From contig OY282609.1 in the NCBI GenBank assembly GCA_958298945.1, positions 31,221,212 through 31,285,211 of the forward strand: DNA of 64,000 nt, given 5' to 3'. Shown here piece by piece: positions 13,041 through 24,300 of this stretch. The notes beneath the pieces are model-generated. The model was not told the DNA's origin, did not search any database, and worked only from the letters and a program-made list of their open reading frames with translations. The translations under genes were made by a program, and so were the position numbers. Origin of the DNA: Atherix ibis. Taxonomy: Eukaryota > Arthropoda > Insecta > Diptera > Athericidae. Each line of letters begins with the position of its first letter. Position 1 is the first letter of the stretch.

Positions 13041-14350
13041 TGACATTTAGTAATAAGGAAAACTTGTATATACTGAGAATTTTGTTAGATGGCGCTTGTG
13101 TCTAAATTTTTTTTTTTAAACTTGTTTGCAGACATTTACAACTACGCATAGTAATAAGCAGATTTATATAATAGTAATTATTATTGGGAGAACAAATGGA
13201 AATTGATTTTTTTTTCAAAATTTGAGGTTTTACAAAGCATTTTCCATCGCTAGTCACAATTTTATCCCATCTTTCTGGCAGCATGCGAACTCCATGTTTA
13301 GAAAACTACCCTTATTTAAGGCCATTCACGAATCCACCCATTTTTTGGTCCTTTCGTAAGATCGGAAATGCTGCTGATCAGTCAGGCAACGTGTCATTGA
13401 TCGGAAGATGTAGTAGACGAAAGGGGCAATGTCTGAAAAATACTGCTGGTGGCGTAGGACGTCCCATTTCAGTGTTTCCAGGTAGGTTTTAACCACCTTA
13501 GCAAGATGTGGCCAAACGTTGCCGTGCCTTTGCTCATATTTTGGCTATTTTTCCTTCAATGCTTGGCTCAAACGCCTCAGTTGTGTTCGGGAGCAAGCTC
13601 CTGCGATGGTTTCATTCGGTTATAATAGCTTATAATATACCACGCTGAGCTGATCCCACCAAATATATAGCATGAGCTTCGAGTCATGGTTGTTTGGCTT
13701 GACCGTCAATGCTGATGCATCCACGATTTTCTTCACTTTGGATTATCGTAATGGAACCAGCTTTTATTGCCAGTCACAATGCGATGCAGAAAATCCTTCG
13801 TTTGTTGCTGTTGGAGTAGCTGTTTGCACGTAAAAAACGCTGTTTGCATACTCTTGGCTTCAACTTGAATCACACCCAATTTTCTTGCTTTTGGATCATT
13901 CCCAAAACTTTTAAATGATGGCAAATGGTTTGTTGAGTCACGCCCAGTTCTTGTTGCATTTGACATAGATCTTTATCCAGTAATGCGTCCAATTCTGCGT
14001 CTTCAAACTTTTTCACTGGTCCGGGACGTTCTTTGTCTTCTATGTCGAAATTACCACTTTTCTAACATTCTCTCACAAATACAAGACTCACCATAAGTTT
14101 TTACAATCATTCGACGTGCCTCAGCTGCATATCTTTTCAAATTGAAGGCAAAAAGTAAAACTTCCCGTAAAAGACGCTTATTTGGCTCAAATTTTTACAT
14201 TTTCACGCATAAAAAATATATAACGCCGAGAAAAAGTCACAAATATACTGATGTTGACAGATGCCTAAGCATACAATTTGACATTTCTGACGTTTATGAC
14301 CAGCATTTACTGCTGGCGCCACCTATTGAAACCAGCAATACCCCGAATAG
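13041..14350 (-). mobile_element. degraded classical mariner (D,D34D) transposon
   Basis: The minus strand carries most of a mariner transposase with stops and shifts. Near 14050-14000 is FDIEDKERPGPVKKFEDAEL. Then comes a helix-turn-helix with LGVTQQTICHHLKVLGMIQ (near 13950-13885). Next is IVTGNKSWFHYDNPK (near 13795-13733), where an Asn replaces the Asp before K-S-W. It continues with NNHDSKLMLYIWWDQ, YLETLKWDVLRHQQYFSDIAPF (catalytic Ser-Asp changed), and the C-terminal MLPERWDKIVTSDGKCF near 13284-13230. The loss of catalytic aspartates and frame shows it is dead. The order and phrasing fit the mauritiana/cecropia side of mariner; the subfamily is my inference. Confidence 0.85.
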
Positions 14351-14399
14351 CATGAATGGTTGTGGAGACTAAACATCCATTTGAGCTTGTTCTTATGTT

Positions 14400-14665
14400 A
14401 AGACATGGTATTTTAATAAGTCATTCGACCAGTGACGCTTAGGTCTTTTTGAACAAGAGGATTAGTACGGTTTGGAGATACGGCAATGGAACTTTTTATA
14501 ACGAGAGGCAGCCACATCAAAAACAAGTGGGACTTTAAGGTCATAATGAATAACAGTATTGCGAACATAAAAGAGAGCGTCGACAATTTTACGGAGTATT
14601 TTTGATTCAAGGAATTGAATTAGACGGGAATTGGAAGGCTTGCACCAGAGAATTTGCATATTTAA
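14400..14665 (-). mobile_element. Jockey-clade LINE fragment (C-terminal end of ORF2)
   Basis: The minus strand reads SNSRLIQFLESKILRKIVDA followed by FYVRNTVIHYDLKVPLVFD and SRYKKFHCRIS, the thumb/C-terminal end of Jockey-type reverse transcriptase ORF2. The same phrasing ([35 protein letters not shown]) occurs at 26520-27960, so both are from one family. Only about 265 bp survive. Confidence 0.75.
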
Positions 14666-15830
14666 TTTTGGTTGTTTGTTGAAAATCATTCTTATCATGT
14701 TTTTTTTAAAAGTAAATTAGAATGTAAAAAAATTTTAAAATTCCGAGTATTTACTAATATGCCATTTTTAAGGAAACAAAACAAAATTGTTTTTGCGCTC
14801 ATGTTGAAATAAGTTGATTGCATGGCCCAGAGTCTAACTTGGTGAATGAGACGTTCATTATTTTTGTTGTTGGAACCATTCAAATCGGAAATCGATGGTG
14901 GTCCATTACTAGAGTTTATATAGAAAAATCATAAATTGTAAATAGCAATAGTAGAATTTAATTGAATGTGATTAATTGAAATACAAATCTTCAAATTATT
15001 TGGAAAGTTTGCTATTAATTATGAAAAAATCAAACTCACAAAAAAATATTTAAAATTAAATATTTTTAATTTTTTAGAGTCTGGTGGTTTTATAATACAT
15101 CTTTGATATGAATGACATTATTCCTTATTGAATCATAATTTTTTTCAATATATTTGCCAAATTTAATACGTCTCGAAGAAAATATAATTATAAATGTTTT
15201 TGTTTTCAAAAAACTCAAGGCTTATAAAATTTATTAACGTAAAATAGTAATCGATAAGTGAATGTTTTTCTAGTTAAAAAAAAATACTCTAGTTGGTAAT
15301 AATACCATAGTTATGGACATGAAAACGATTTCACATATACTCGTACTCGTACTAATATTGCACAATTCAAATGGAAAATATCACTATAGGCATAGGCATA
15401 GGCTTGTGGTATGAATTGAAATTCCGAATAAAGGATCATACCAAAAATAAGGACAAAACCAAGGACAAAATGTCAATAAAACAAAAGTTCGTAAAAATTG
15501 AATCGAATTAAGTAGAATCGTAACGAATGTAATGACGAAAAGTTTTGTTATGTTGGCGCCGAAATGACTGCTTACAATACTTGTATACCTCCATTATAGT
15601 ATAAGGATATTTATTTTGAGTTTAACGAACATCGAATGTTTTGGTTGAAGGATCTTAGCAATTTTACTGCCATTTTGAAATTTACTTTAATACGAATACC
15701 TTGAAAAGCATATAATTTTTCCTTTCTTTTTATATGGTTTTACATATACATAACGTTGGCATTTCGGTACACATACACGTAAAAAAAATACACATACATT
15801 TTTGCTGTTTATATAATAAATCATACAATT
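14666..15830. other. AT-rich non-coding sequence
   Basis: No gene or element recognised. A short GGCATA tandem duplication lies near 15388-15402. Confidence 0.45.
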
Positions 15831-16310
15831 CGGTTTAAGGAGATTTGTTATAATCACTTCTTATATATGGCAAGTGGTTGTCCTGAGGTCGAATAGCGTA
15901 ATATGTCTGATTTTCGGCAATTTCTATCACATTTGAAAGAGTTTCCGCCGATATGGCGGCTATTTTCTGGAGGATGTTAGCCTTCAATTCGTCTAGAGTA
16001 CTTGGCTTGTTGTTGCAAACCTTTGACTTCAAGTAGCCTTACAGGAAAACGTCTTGAAACTTTGACTTCAAGTAGCCTTACAGGAAAAAAAATCACATCA
16101 AACGACCATGCAATGGTGGCCTTATTACCCCCGCTCCCTTCCCCTGCGCAAGTTATCATAATTAAAAAATTATTTTCACTATAAAATATGCAGTGTGTAC
16201 TGCTCGACGGAAAAAATGCACTTTGACTGAAGTTTCATAAAAGTGCTGAATGGCAGCTGTCAGGCAAAACCTGTCAAAATAATAGTGTTGCTATAATTAG
16301 AATATAAAAA
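15831..16310 (-). mobile_element. mariner-like D,D41D-type remnant, C-terminal part
   Basis: The minus strand reads FFL-stop-GYLKSKV then NNKPSTLDELKANILQKIAA and ISAETLSNVIEIAENQ, the conserved C-terminal tail of this transposase group; the stop replaces the usual Trp. A roughly 39-bp segment encoding the GYLKSKV motif is tandemly duplicated (about 16020-16050 and 16060-16090). The right edge (16231-16299) is about 80% similar to, and in direct orientation with, 16993-17070, suggesting that two copies of one family lie head to tail. Confidence 0.65.
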
Positions 16311-16329
16311 TCGATTATATTTCGAGCTG

Positions 16330-17075
16330 TGTGGGGTGAAGCACCGTTTTATTGAAATCACAAGTGATCCATACAATTTTCACGAATAGTTGGCATAAAA
16401 AAATCGATTATCATAGACCATGTTCACCTTCAAAAAAGAGCGGCCCCAAAAACCATATCAGCACAAATACCGCACCACACAGTAACTTTTTGGTCGTCAA
16501 TAATTTGAGGATTTTCAGTCCCGTAGAGCCGATAATTTTATTTGCTTACGGTTTCGTTCAATGTGAAATGCGCTCCATCACCTACGATGATCTTTTGTCA
16601 AAAATCATCCACATTCTCGGCCATTCGAACGACGAATTTTGCATATTCCAAACGGCGGGGCTTATCGGCCGGCAACAGTCATAGTGAGTCAATTGAATTA
16701 TGTACGGGAACATTTTCAAATGAGCACGCACTATGCGCCGTAAAGAGGTGTAAAGGATGCCCAACTGCGCAGAACGACTTCGAAATTACATTCTCGGAGA
16801 CAATGACGTACTCTGAACAACTTGGAAGGGGATTAGCGATAAAAAAGTCAGAAGACGAAAATCTTTTGTGCAAACGCATTTTTAACTTTATTTTTTTTTC
16901 ATCCACGCACGTTGAGTTTTCACAATTGAAAAGTTATTTTGAATATTCAGCTGCACGATTTCAGCGCATTCTAGTGGCAAAAATCTAATTAGACTAAAGT
17001 TTTATAAACGTGCTGTATGACAGCTGTCAGACAAAAAACCTATCAAAATTATAGTGCTTTACTGAAATTGTGATT
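16330..17075 (-). mobile_element. mariner-like D,D41D-type remnant, N-terminal and middle part
   Basis: Minus-strand frames give TSLRRIVRAHLKMFPYIIQL (helix-turn-helix region, near 16750-16690). Next come a WNMQNSSFEWPRMW-like stretch (shifted) and a block equivalent to FTLNETVSKQN. Then NPQIIDDQKVTVWCGICADM (near 16510-16455) is followed by decayed FGAALF. The phrase [15 protein letters not shown] also occurs near 31950-31870, so the two are of related families. No C-terminal third is present, so this copy is truncated at about 16340. Confidence 0.7.
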
Positions 17076-18231
17076 ATTTGCCATACTTTTATTAATTCAT
17101 CGAAACTTCACAAATACTATAAAAATTCTGTGATTAAGAATCTGCCATTTGTGAAAATTTTCAATAGCTCTAAAATACCAATTTCAAGAAAATCCAAATT
17201 CTCTTTATTGATTTTTCTTATAATAAACAGAAAAAAATGTATCTAAAGCAAATGAGTAATATGTTAGTTCGAACAATAAAAAGAATAGTGTTACTAAAAA
17301 TTGTCCTTTTAATATAAGAGATTTGTTAAATTAATGATTGTATAATTCCAATAAAAAAATTTACACATTTTAAATGAATTGCTATGAAAATAAATCACAC
17401 GCCAAAAAAAAAAAACTGCCCCTTTTTCTCCTTAAGAAGGAAGCTCACGGAAAATTTACATATTCCTCAAATTTCCATGATATGATTTAAAGATATCCTG
17501 ATAAATTATGCATGCAAATTATTTTCTCTCGATAATAATAATAATTATCCTTGAAATCCTTCAAAATCTGCAACATATCACATAGCATCACACAAACAAA
17601 TGAATCAAAATATATGAATAGAAATTCTCTAAAATTCTGATAGCTTTACATACAATAGTACTTAAAGCACATAGGAATATGCTATTCTGTGATTATACTT
17701 ATAGTAAAGGGCCCAAGGGCTTATATGTATATTTTAGAGTATATTTAAGTGCGTATAATAATTTATTTAACAAAATCCATACATATCTGATGCTACGTGT
17801 AAGACTTTTTCGAGATGGAAATCTACATAAATCACGGTAGCTCCTTTCCCAACCAGTATACAAATACTCACTCATTAGTAAATGCCTTATTTAGTTTACT
17901 AATAATACCATCAAATTTGAGCATGATTAATGGACACGATTTAATTAAACTAAAGCTGCCAATCAAATTGTGCTGAATTGGTTTTAACCCACTTCTTAGT
18001 ATATAAAAAAGGACCTTCCAATTTACGATGAAAACGGCTTTGATATCCATCCATCCCTTCTCCTGCTTGAGAATATATTTAAAGTTCAGAAAAAAATATG
18101 ATAAAAATATTGTCTACAAAATTTAAAAAATATATAAACTTCTTTGTTTTTTTTTTAAATAATTAAAGCAAAAATTTTGAAAGGAAATTTTTTTTAATAA
18201 TTAATTTTTCTCTTTTTTTCTATCTTTTCAG
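17076..18231. other. AT-rich sequence before the first recognised nervana exon
   Basis: Probably intronic, because the exon at 18232 begins in mid-codon behind a polypyrimidine tract and AG. I searched by eye for an upstream exon encoding the cytoplasmic tail (a GRT..SW-like motif ending in codon phase 1) here and further left and did not find it. Confidence 0.5.
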
Positions 18232-18372
18232 CTAAAATTATATTTTTCTACATTCTATTCTATTCAGCGTTGGCTGGTTTCTTTGCTGCTATGTTAGCTG
18301 TATTTTATCAAACATTGGAGAATGATAAACCGAAATGGCAACTTGACGATGGCTTAATCGGCTCAAATCCAG
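18232..18372 (+). CDS. nrv2: nervana exon: transmembrane segment
   Basis: The acceptor is a polypyrimidine tract ending in TTTTCAG. The exon begins with two bases (CT) that complete a split codon. It encodes [20 protein letters not shown] and on to [14 protein letters not shown] and LIGSNP, ending with the first base of Gly before GTAAAC. This is the membrane span and the start of the ectodomain. The intron after it is 4395 bp and contains a MITE, a mariner remnant and fold-back copy 2. Confidence 0.95.
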
Positions 18373-21300
18373 GTAAACTAGCGACTATAATTATTTCTTC
18401 AAATATGACAATAGTAATTACCGTTTTTATTATTATAAGAAGTACTTAAAAAGATTAAACAATAAAAAAAATACCAATTTCTCCTCTACTGCAGCAGAAA
18501 TTCATGTGTACAACAAACGTGAATTATATTTTATTTATGAAAAGAAAAAAATTAAAAGAAAAATATGAGAGAAATCATAAAAGCTCACGGAAAACAATCG
18601 GAAAAAATCCTTCTATTGTATATTTATAAACTAAACGTAAAGGACATTTATTAGAATTGATCACGAACAATTCTGATATTTGAATTATTAACAAAATAAT
18701 TTGTTCAATTTTGTTAGTGGTCATATAGAATAACCTGCTTTGAGTGTTTAATGCAACGCCATAATAGATGTCCTTCATAATGTACCTTATTAACAACGAA
18801 CAAGAAAGGAAATATCCTTGGTTTATTTATTGAATATTTGATGATAATACATTTTCTTCTTCTATTTGTATAAATTTTATATCAAGAATTAATTTTGTTG
18901 GTAATTTGCTCAAAAAATAATTAGAACTAAATGGATAAGAAGAGGACGTGTGTTAAAAAAGGCCCTTTTCTAATTTTTTTTTTTACAGAATATAGTTTAT
19001 AAAGTAAACTAATAAGGTTCGAAAAAATGATTTAAAAGAAAAATTAATAAAAATTCAAGTATTTCTATTGAAAACTTATCACAAATTCATAATAAATTTA
19101 GGATTTATTGCCAATTCACTTTTGTTCCGAATTAATTTCATTGGCTTAATTATAAGCCAAATATTTAGAAAAACAAAAAAAGAAATATTTAATTGATATT
19201 GGTAAAAACTTTCTTTTGAATTAACTGCGGTTTATTTTACGAGAGTAATATGATAAGTCATTGGCTTATGCAAAAATATTTTTTTAGTATTTGACAGTTT
19301 TAAAAAGACGTCATAAGCCAATGACTTATCATATTACCCTCATTTTACGAGGGTAATATGATAAGTCATTAGCTTATGCAAAGATGTAGCTGATATCAGC
19401 AAAATGATATTTTTTTTATTATTTGGCATTTTTAAAAAGACGTCATTGAAAATTTTATTGACATTTGCCCATTAGTTAAGTTTTGACATCCAATTAAAAG
19501 AGACAAGTTTTTGTGTTTTTAATTAATATGCAAAAAAATGAACACAACTTTCTAAGTTAAAAAACAATAAATGAAACTAAATCCAAGCTTGAAAAGTATA
19601 CTAGGGACTTCTCACCATCGTATGAAATTATACAGAAATGGTTTACTGAATTTCGTTGTGCTAAGCGTCCACTTCAGGACGTCCAATTTAGATCCCCACC
19701 GAAGAAATAATTAGTAAAATTAATGGTACTATTTTAAAAGACCAACGCATGAAAGGGTATGAGATAGCTGACATGGTAAATATCTCAAAAGAAAGTGTAG
19801 ACAATATCTTACATGAAATTTTAGGTATGATAAAGTTATCGGTAGAGATAAAGTTATTAGCAAACGTGGCAGAATATTATTGTAGACCAGTTGCATAATG
19901 AAATCAAGCCAAAACATCCGCATTTGACGAAGAAAAATATCCTCTCTCATCAAGAAAATGCGCGCCAATGATTTTGTCATCGCCAAAAGCCAAATTCTAT
20001 GAGGAAGGATACGAATTACTTCCGCATCCACCATATTTGCCAGATTTAGCCCCTAGCGGAAAAAGATTGGTCTTCTAACATTTGGATCCTAAAAGAAATA
20101 AAACCGTTGAACTAAGTGCATCCAAGCTAAAGGGACACTAGATTAAGAAATAAAATTAATTTTACACATAAAAGTGATGGTCTTTAGTCAAAAGCAAGTA
20201 TTAATCATGTACCACTCGTACATATTTAAAACTGACGATGTTAGTGATAGGATCATTAATAAAAAATATCGCATTTGGTGGGTGGGTGCTGGACAACTTC
20301 TATAATATACACTCTAATGTTGTTATGCTCTATGACACTCTGGAAATTTTTTTAACAGGACTCTTTCTCTATAATGGAAATCTGATCAGATAAAACTAGG
20401 ATATCACTTTCGAAAAATCACTAACGCAATAGATATTATCTCCTACGAATATATCTGATCTCCCTATAAGATATATTACGAATTCATAGGAATCACACTA
20501 TATTCTAGCAAACTCTACAACAAATAAGATCTTCTCTACCAGTAAGAGTTTTTTTTGTTCCTTTAATAATTACCAAACGCTTTTCAAGCTGCGTTGAGAT
20601 ACTTTTCAACAAAAGTCTAGACAGAAATAAATGGTATTAGTATGCCTTGAAAAGTGATTAGATTACTTGGTTGATCGTGATCCATATTTAAAACCAGTTG
20701 GGAAAAACCCAATAATGAAAGTTCGATATTTGGTAATCACGATCAAAAATTCATAGTGAGTATCTTTCACGATATACGAGGTCTGTTCAAGAAGTATCGC
20801 GAATTTTGAATTTCCGCGGGTTACGTACAATCGATTTTGTGGCGTTATGTTGGTACTTATGCCGACAAGTTCGGCCATTTTCATTGTTCAGTTAATTTTT
20901 GACAGCTACTTTCGTGCACGCGTTTTGGGTCGTCTTCGATTTTTGTCCATTTTCGACCAAAAACAGCATCGCATTAACATTGCTAAGGAACTGTTGGACT
21001 CTGTCCGCGACGACTCAAATTTACTCCAGATTTGAGCAATCTCATGGTTTATCATGAGTTCTTACCACAGGGTAGAACGGTCAATGAGGAATATTACCTG
21101 CAAGTTATGCGCAAGTTGCGGGAAGCAATCTGCCAGACACGCCCGGATTTGTGGAAGAAGAAAAATTGGCTTTTGCACCATGATAATGCCCCTGCTCACG
21201 CATCGTTGCTTGTGCGAGAATGTTTGGCCAAAAACAACTTACTAATAATGCCGCAGCCACCGTATTTCCCAGATCTGGCCCCATGTAACTTTATATTGTC

Positions 21301-24300
21301 CCCGAAACAGATTCTTTGATCCATTTTTTGGAATGGGCAAAAATTGAAGACGAGCCAAAACACGTGCAAGCAAAGCAGCTGTCAAAAATTAACTGAACAT
21401 TCAAAATGGCCAAACTTGTCGGCATAAGTGAGAGACATGAGTACCAACATAACGCCACAAAAAATTGAAAATCGAATATACGTAACCCGCGGAAATTCAA
21501 ATTTCGCGATACTTTTTGAACACACCTCGTACACCATAATATTGGTACGCCTTATGGCACTGCGGAAAAAAAATTTCAACATATTATCTGATCTAAAAAT
21601 CCTTTCATATAAGGACTATGTTTATTTATTTCGGAATTATTGACAGCAGGTTAGTTGTTTGAAATTAAAAAAAAAACAAAATATTCAAATAATAAGTAAT
21701 TGAAAAAAGGCCACGATGATAAAGAACTAAAATAGAACAATATAAAATTAGTACTTCTAAGATAATATGTGCACAGGAATAACATTTTCTTAAATAATTA
21801 TTTTCGGTTGTGTATTCTTGAAAAACGGCAAATGGTAAACATCGATTTTCGTTAATTCTCTTATCGAAGAATTTATCGAACAAGAAAATATACGATGAAA
21901 ATCTTCATCGTAGATTTGTAAATGTTTTGTTTCATTATACGAATTATTCGACTGAATGCGGATAGGATATTTTCAGGACTACATAAGTTAACCGAGCGAA
22001 CAAGTACAAAATACGAAATGCTCAACTTGCTAATGGAATTCTGAAAATATCCGTGCTATAAATTCAATACGAGCACAATTCCAAGGCTTTCCAAAAAAAA
22101 AAACAACATTCGCAACACTGACAGAAAATTAATAATTGAACGACTCCGATTATTAATGGTTACAGTTTGGGGATATATTTTACTCACAAACGAACTAAGA
22201 ATATCTTAGAGAACTTGTGTAATTACACCTCGAACCGTCTGTCATAGCCATTCATCCGATTGTATGAATTTCAAAACCTCCGATTAAGATTTTTTGTTCT
22301 TAGCAACCATAATATTATCTATCCGGCATAGTATGTCTATTTCGGAATAGAACAGATACTCTCAAGGTGTATAAAAGGGGTGCGATTGATCAGCATAATC
22401 TAATTAGCTAATTGGATCTATCGTGAATATTTTAATTAATATCAAATAGGCAAGAGCTTCGGGAGTGGATAACTTAGCATTAAGGTGTGCCATGCCTTCT
22501 TCAAATCAACAATATATTCTGCATGTTATATTCATAGTTGATGACAATCCATTTTGAAGAAGGCCTCTCTAATCTATTGTAATACACAAGCGGGATGGGT
22601 GAACATATTCATTTAATACCAATTCTGAAAAAAAAATCGTTAACTTGAATTTTTATAAGAATTATATTTAAATAGAAATTTTAATAAATCAACATAACTG
22701 ATTGTAATACTTAATAAATAAGGACATTTTTAAAATGTTTTTCATTTTGTTTCATGGCTGTTTTTAGGTCTAGGCTTTAGACCTATGCCACCTGAAGCAA
22801 ATGTCGAAAGTACCTTAATTTGGTATGATTCATCTAAGCCAGACAATATGAATTATTGGGTTGAAGAAATTGACAGATTCATTGCATGTAAGTTAATAAC
22901 ACTTTCGATTTTTCAGAACATTTATAGAGAATTTTCGACTATTTAAATATTATTCTTTTTATAGCATATCGAGACGCACCAGCATCCGCCAACCGAGTTG
23001 ACTGCAGTTTCGAAAATCCACCACCTAGTGGAAAAGTGTGTTTAGTCGACATTGATTCATTCGGAACATGTACATCAGAGAATAAATACGGTTTTGAAAA
23101 AAAGACACCATGTATATTCTTGAAATTGAACAAGGTATATTTTTCTATCAACTATTATTTGTAATTACCCATCAACTAATATACAAAAAAAAATACTATT
23201 ATTCATTCAGATTTACAACTGGTATCCAGATATGTACAACGACACAACAAAATTGTCAGAAAAGATGTCCGAAGAATTGAAGGATCACATCAAAGAAGAG
23301 GCGTTACGTGGAACATTAAACGTAAGAAATGTGCATACAATTATTTCAGGATCCCATCTTTTATTATATTTATACAAATTTTCTTAAAATAATAATGAGA
23401 TATTTTTGTAATTTTAATAAATAAATTCATATAAGAAGCATGTTTATTTTGATATTAGGCAAATGTAATTTGGGTATCATGCGAAGGTGAAAATCCAGCT
23501 GATATTGAGAATATTGGAGCAATTCAATATATTCCACGAAGGGGTTTCCCAGGATATTTCTTCCCCTATCAAAATATCGAAGGATACATGCCACCATTAG
23601 TCGCCGTTTACTTCGAAAAACCAAAAAGTAAGTAAAAATTCAAAATAATATTTATTCAAATGTAAATGCAAAAAAAAAATGGATAATCACAAATAGTAAT
23701 ACTTTTATAGTCGAAAAGAAATTTATTTAAAAAAGCACTTCAGGACAGGTAAAAAAAAAATTTATACAAAAAAAATTTGAAACCGCAAAAAATTAGGTTT
23801 AATTAAAGTTTGGAGGGGGGAGGAAGTAAATATCAAAAGTCAAATTTTACAAATAATTACGAAAAGAATTTTTTTTTTATAAAATTTAATTCAAAAAGAT
23901 TAAAATACTCACAATTAATTTTTTGATAAAATAATAGGTTAGGTTGAAAAAATAGTGCGCTGACATCATTATAAATCGTGTGCTGGTTTTCTTCGAAGTT
24001 CTTAAATACTCAGACGAATATTAATCTATAAATGCAAAATTTACCTGGTTTTTTTTTTGACAAATATGTACAAATTTACTCACCTTATAATATTTATTTT
24101 TATAACGAAAATGTTTAATTATTTAATGTTTTGTTTTTTTATACAATTTTCGCCAAAAATCTCCTAATTCCATCGAAAAATTAAATAAATTCGCCATCCA
24201 ATCACGCATCATGCACACCGCAATAAGGGCAACCACCAGAAATAGATCATGGACCAGTCAGCGCGGCGGCAACACGTCCGTGCATGGACTCATGTGAGAG

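Larger units (their letters stand above)
21532..22767. other. intronic sequence before nervana ectodomain exon
   Basis: Mostly AT-rich without coding signal. It contains a TATA-like motif at 22370-22376 and an imperfect hairpin at 22494-22564, listed separately. Confidence 0.45.

Noticed and set aside
22494..22564. Calling the intronic hairpin a microRNA
   Set aside because: The stem has a large asymmetric bulge of about 10 nt and there is no evidence of conservation, so it is listed only as a hairpin.
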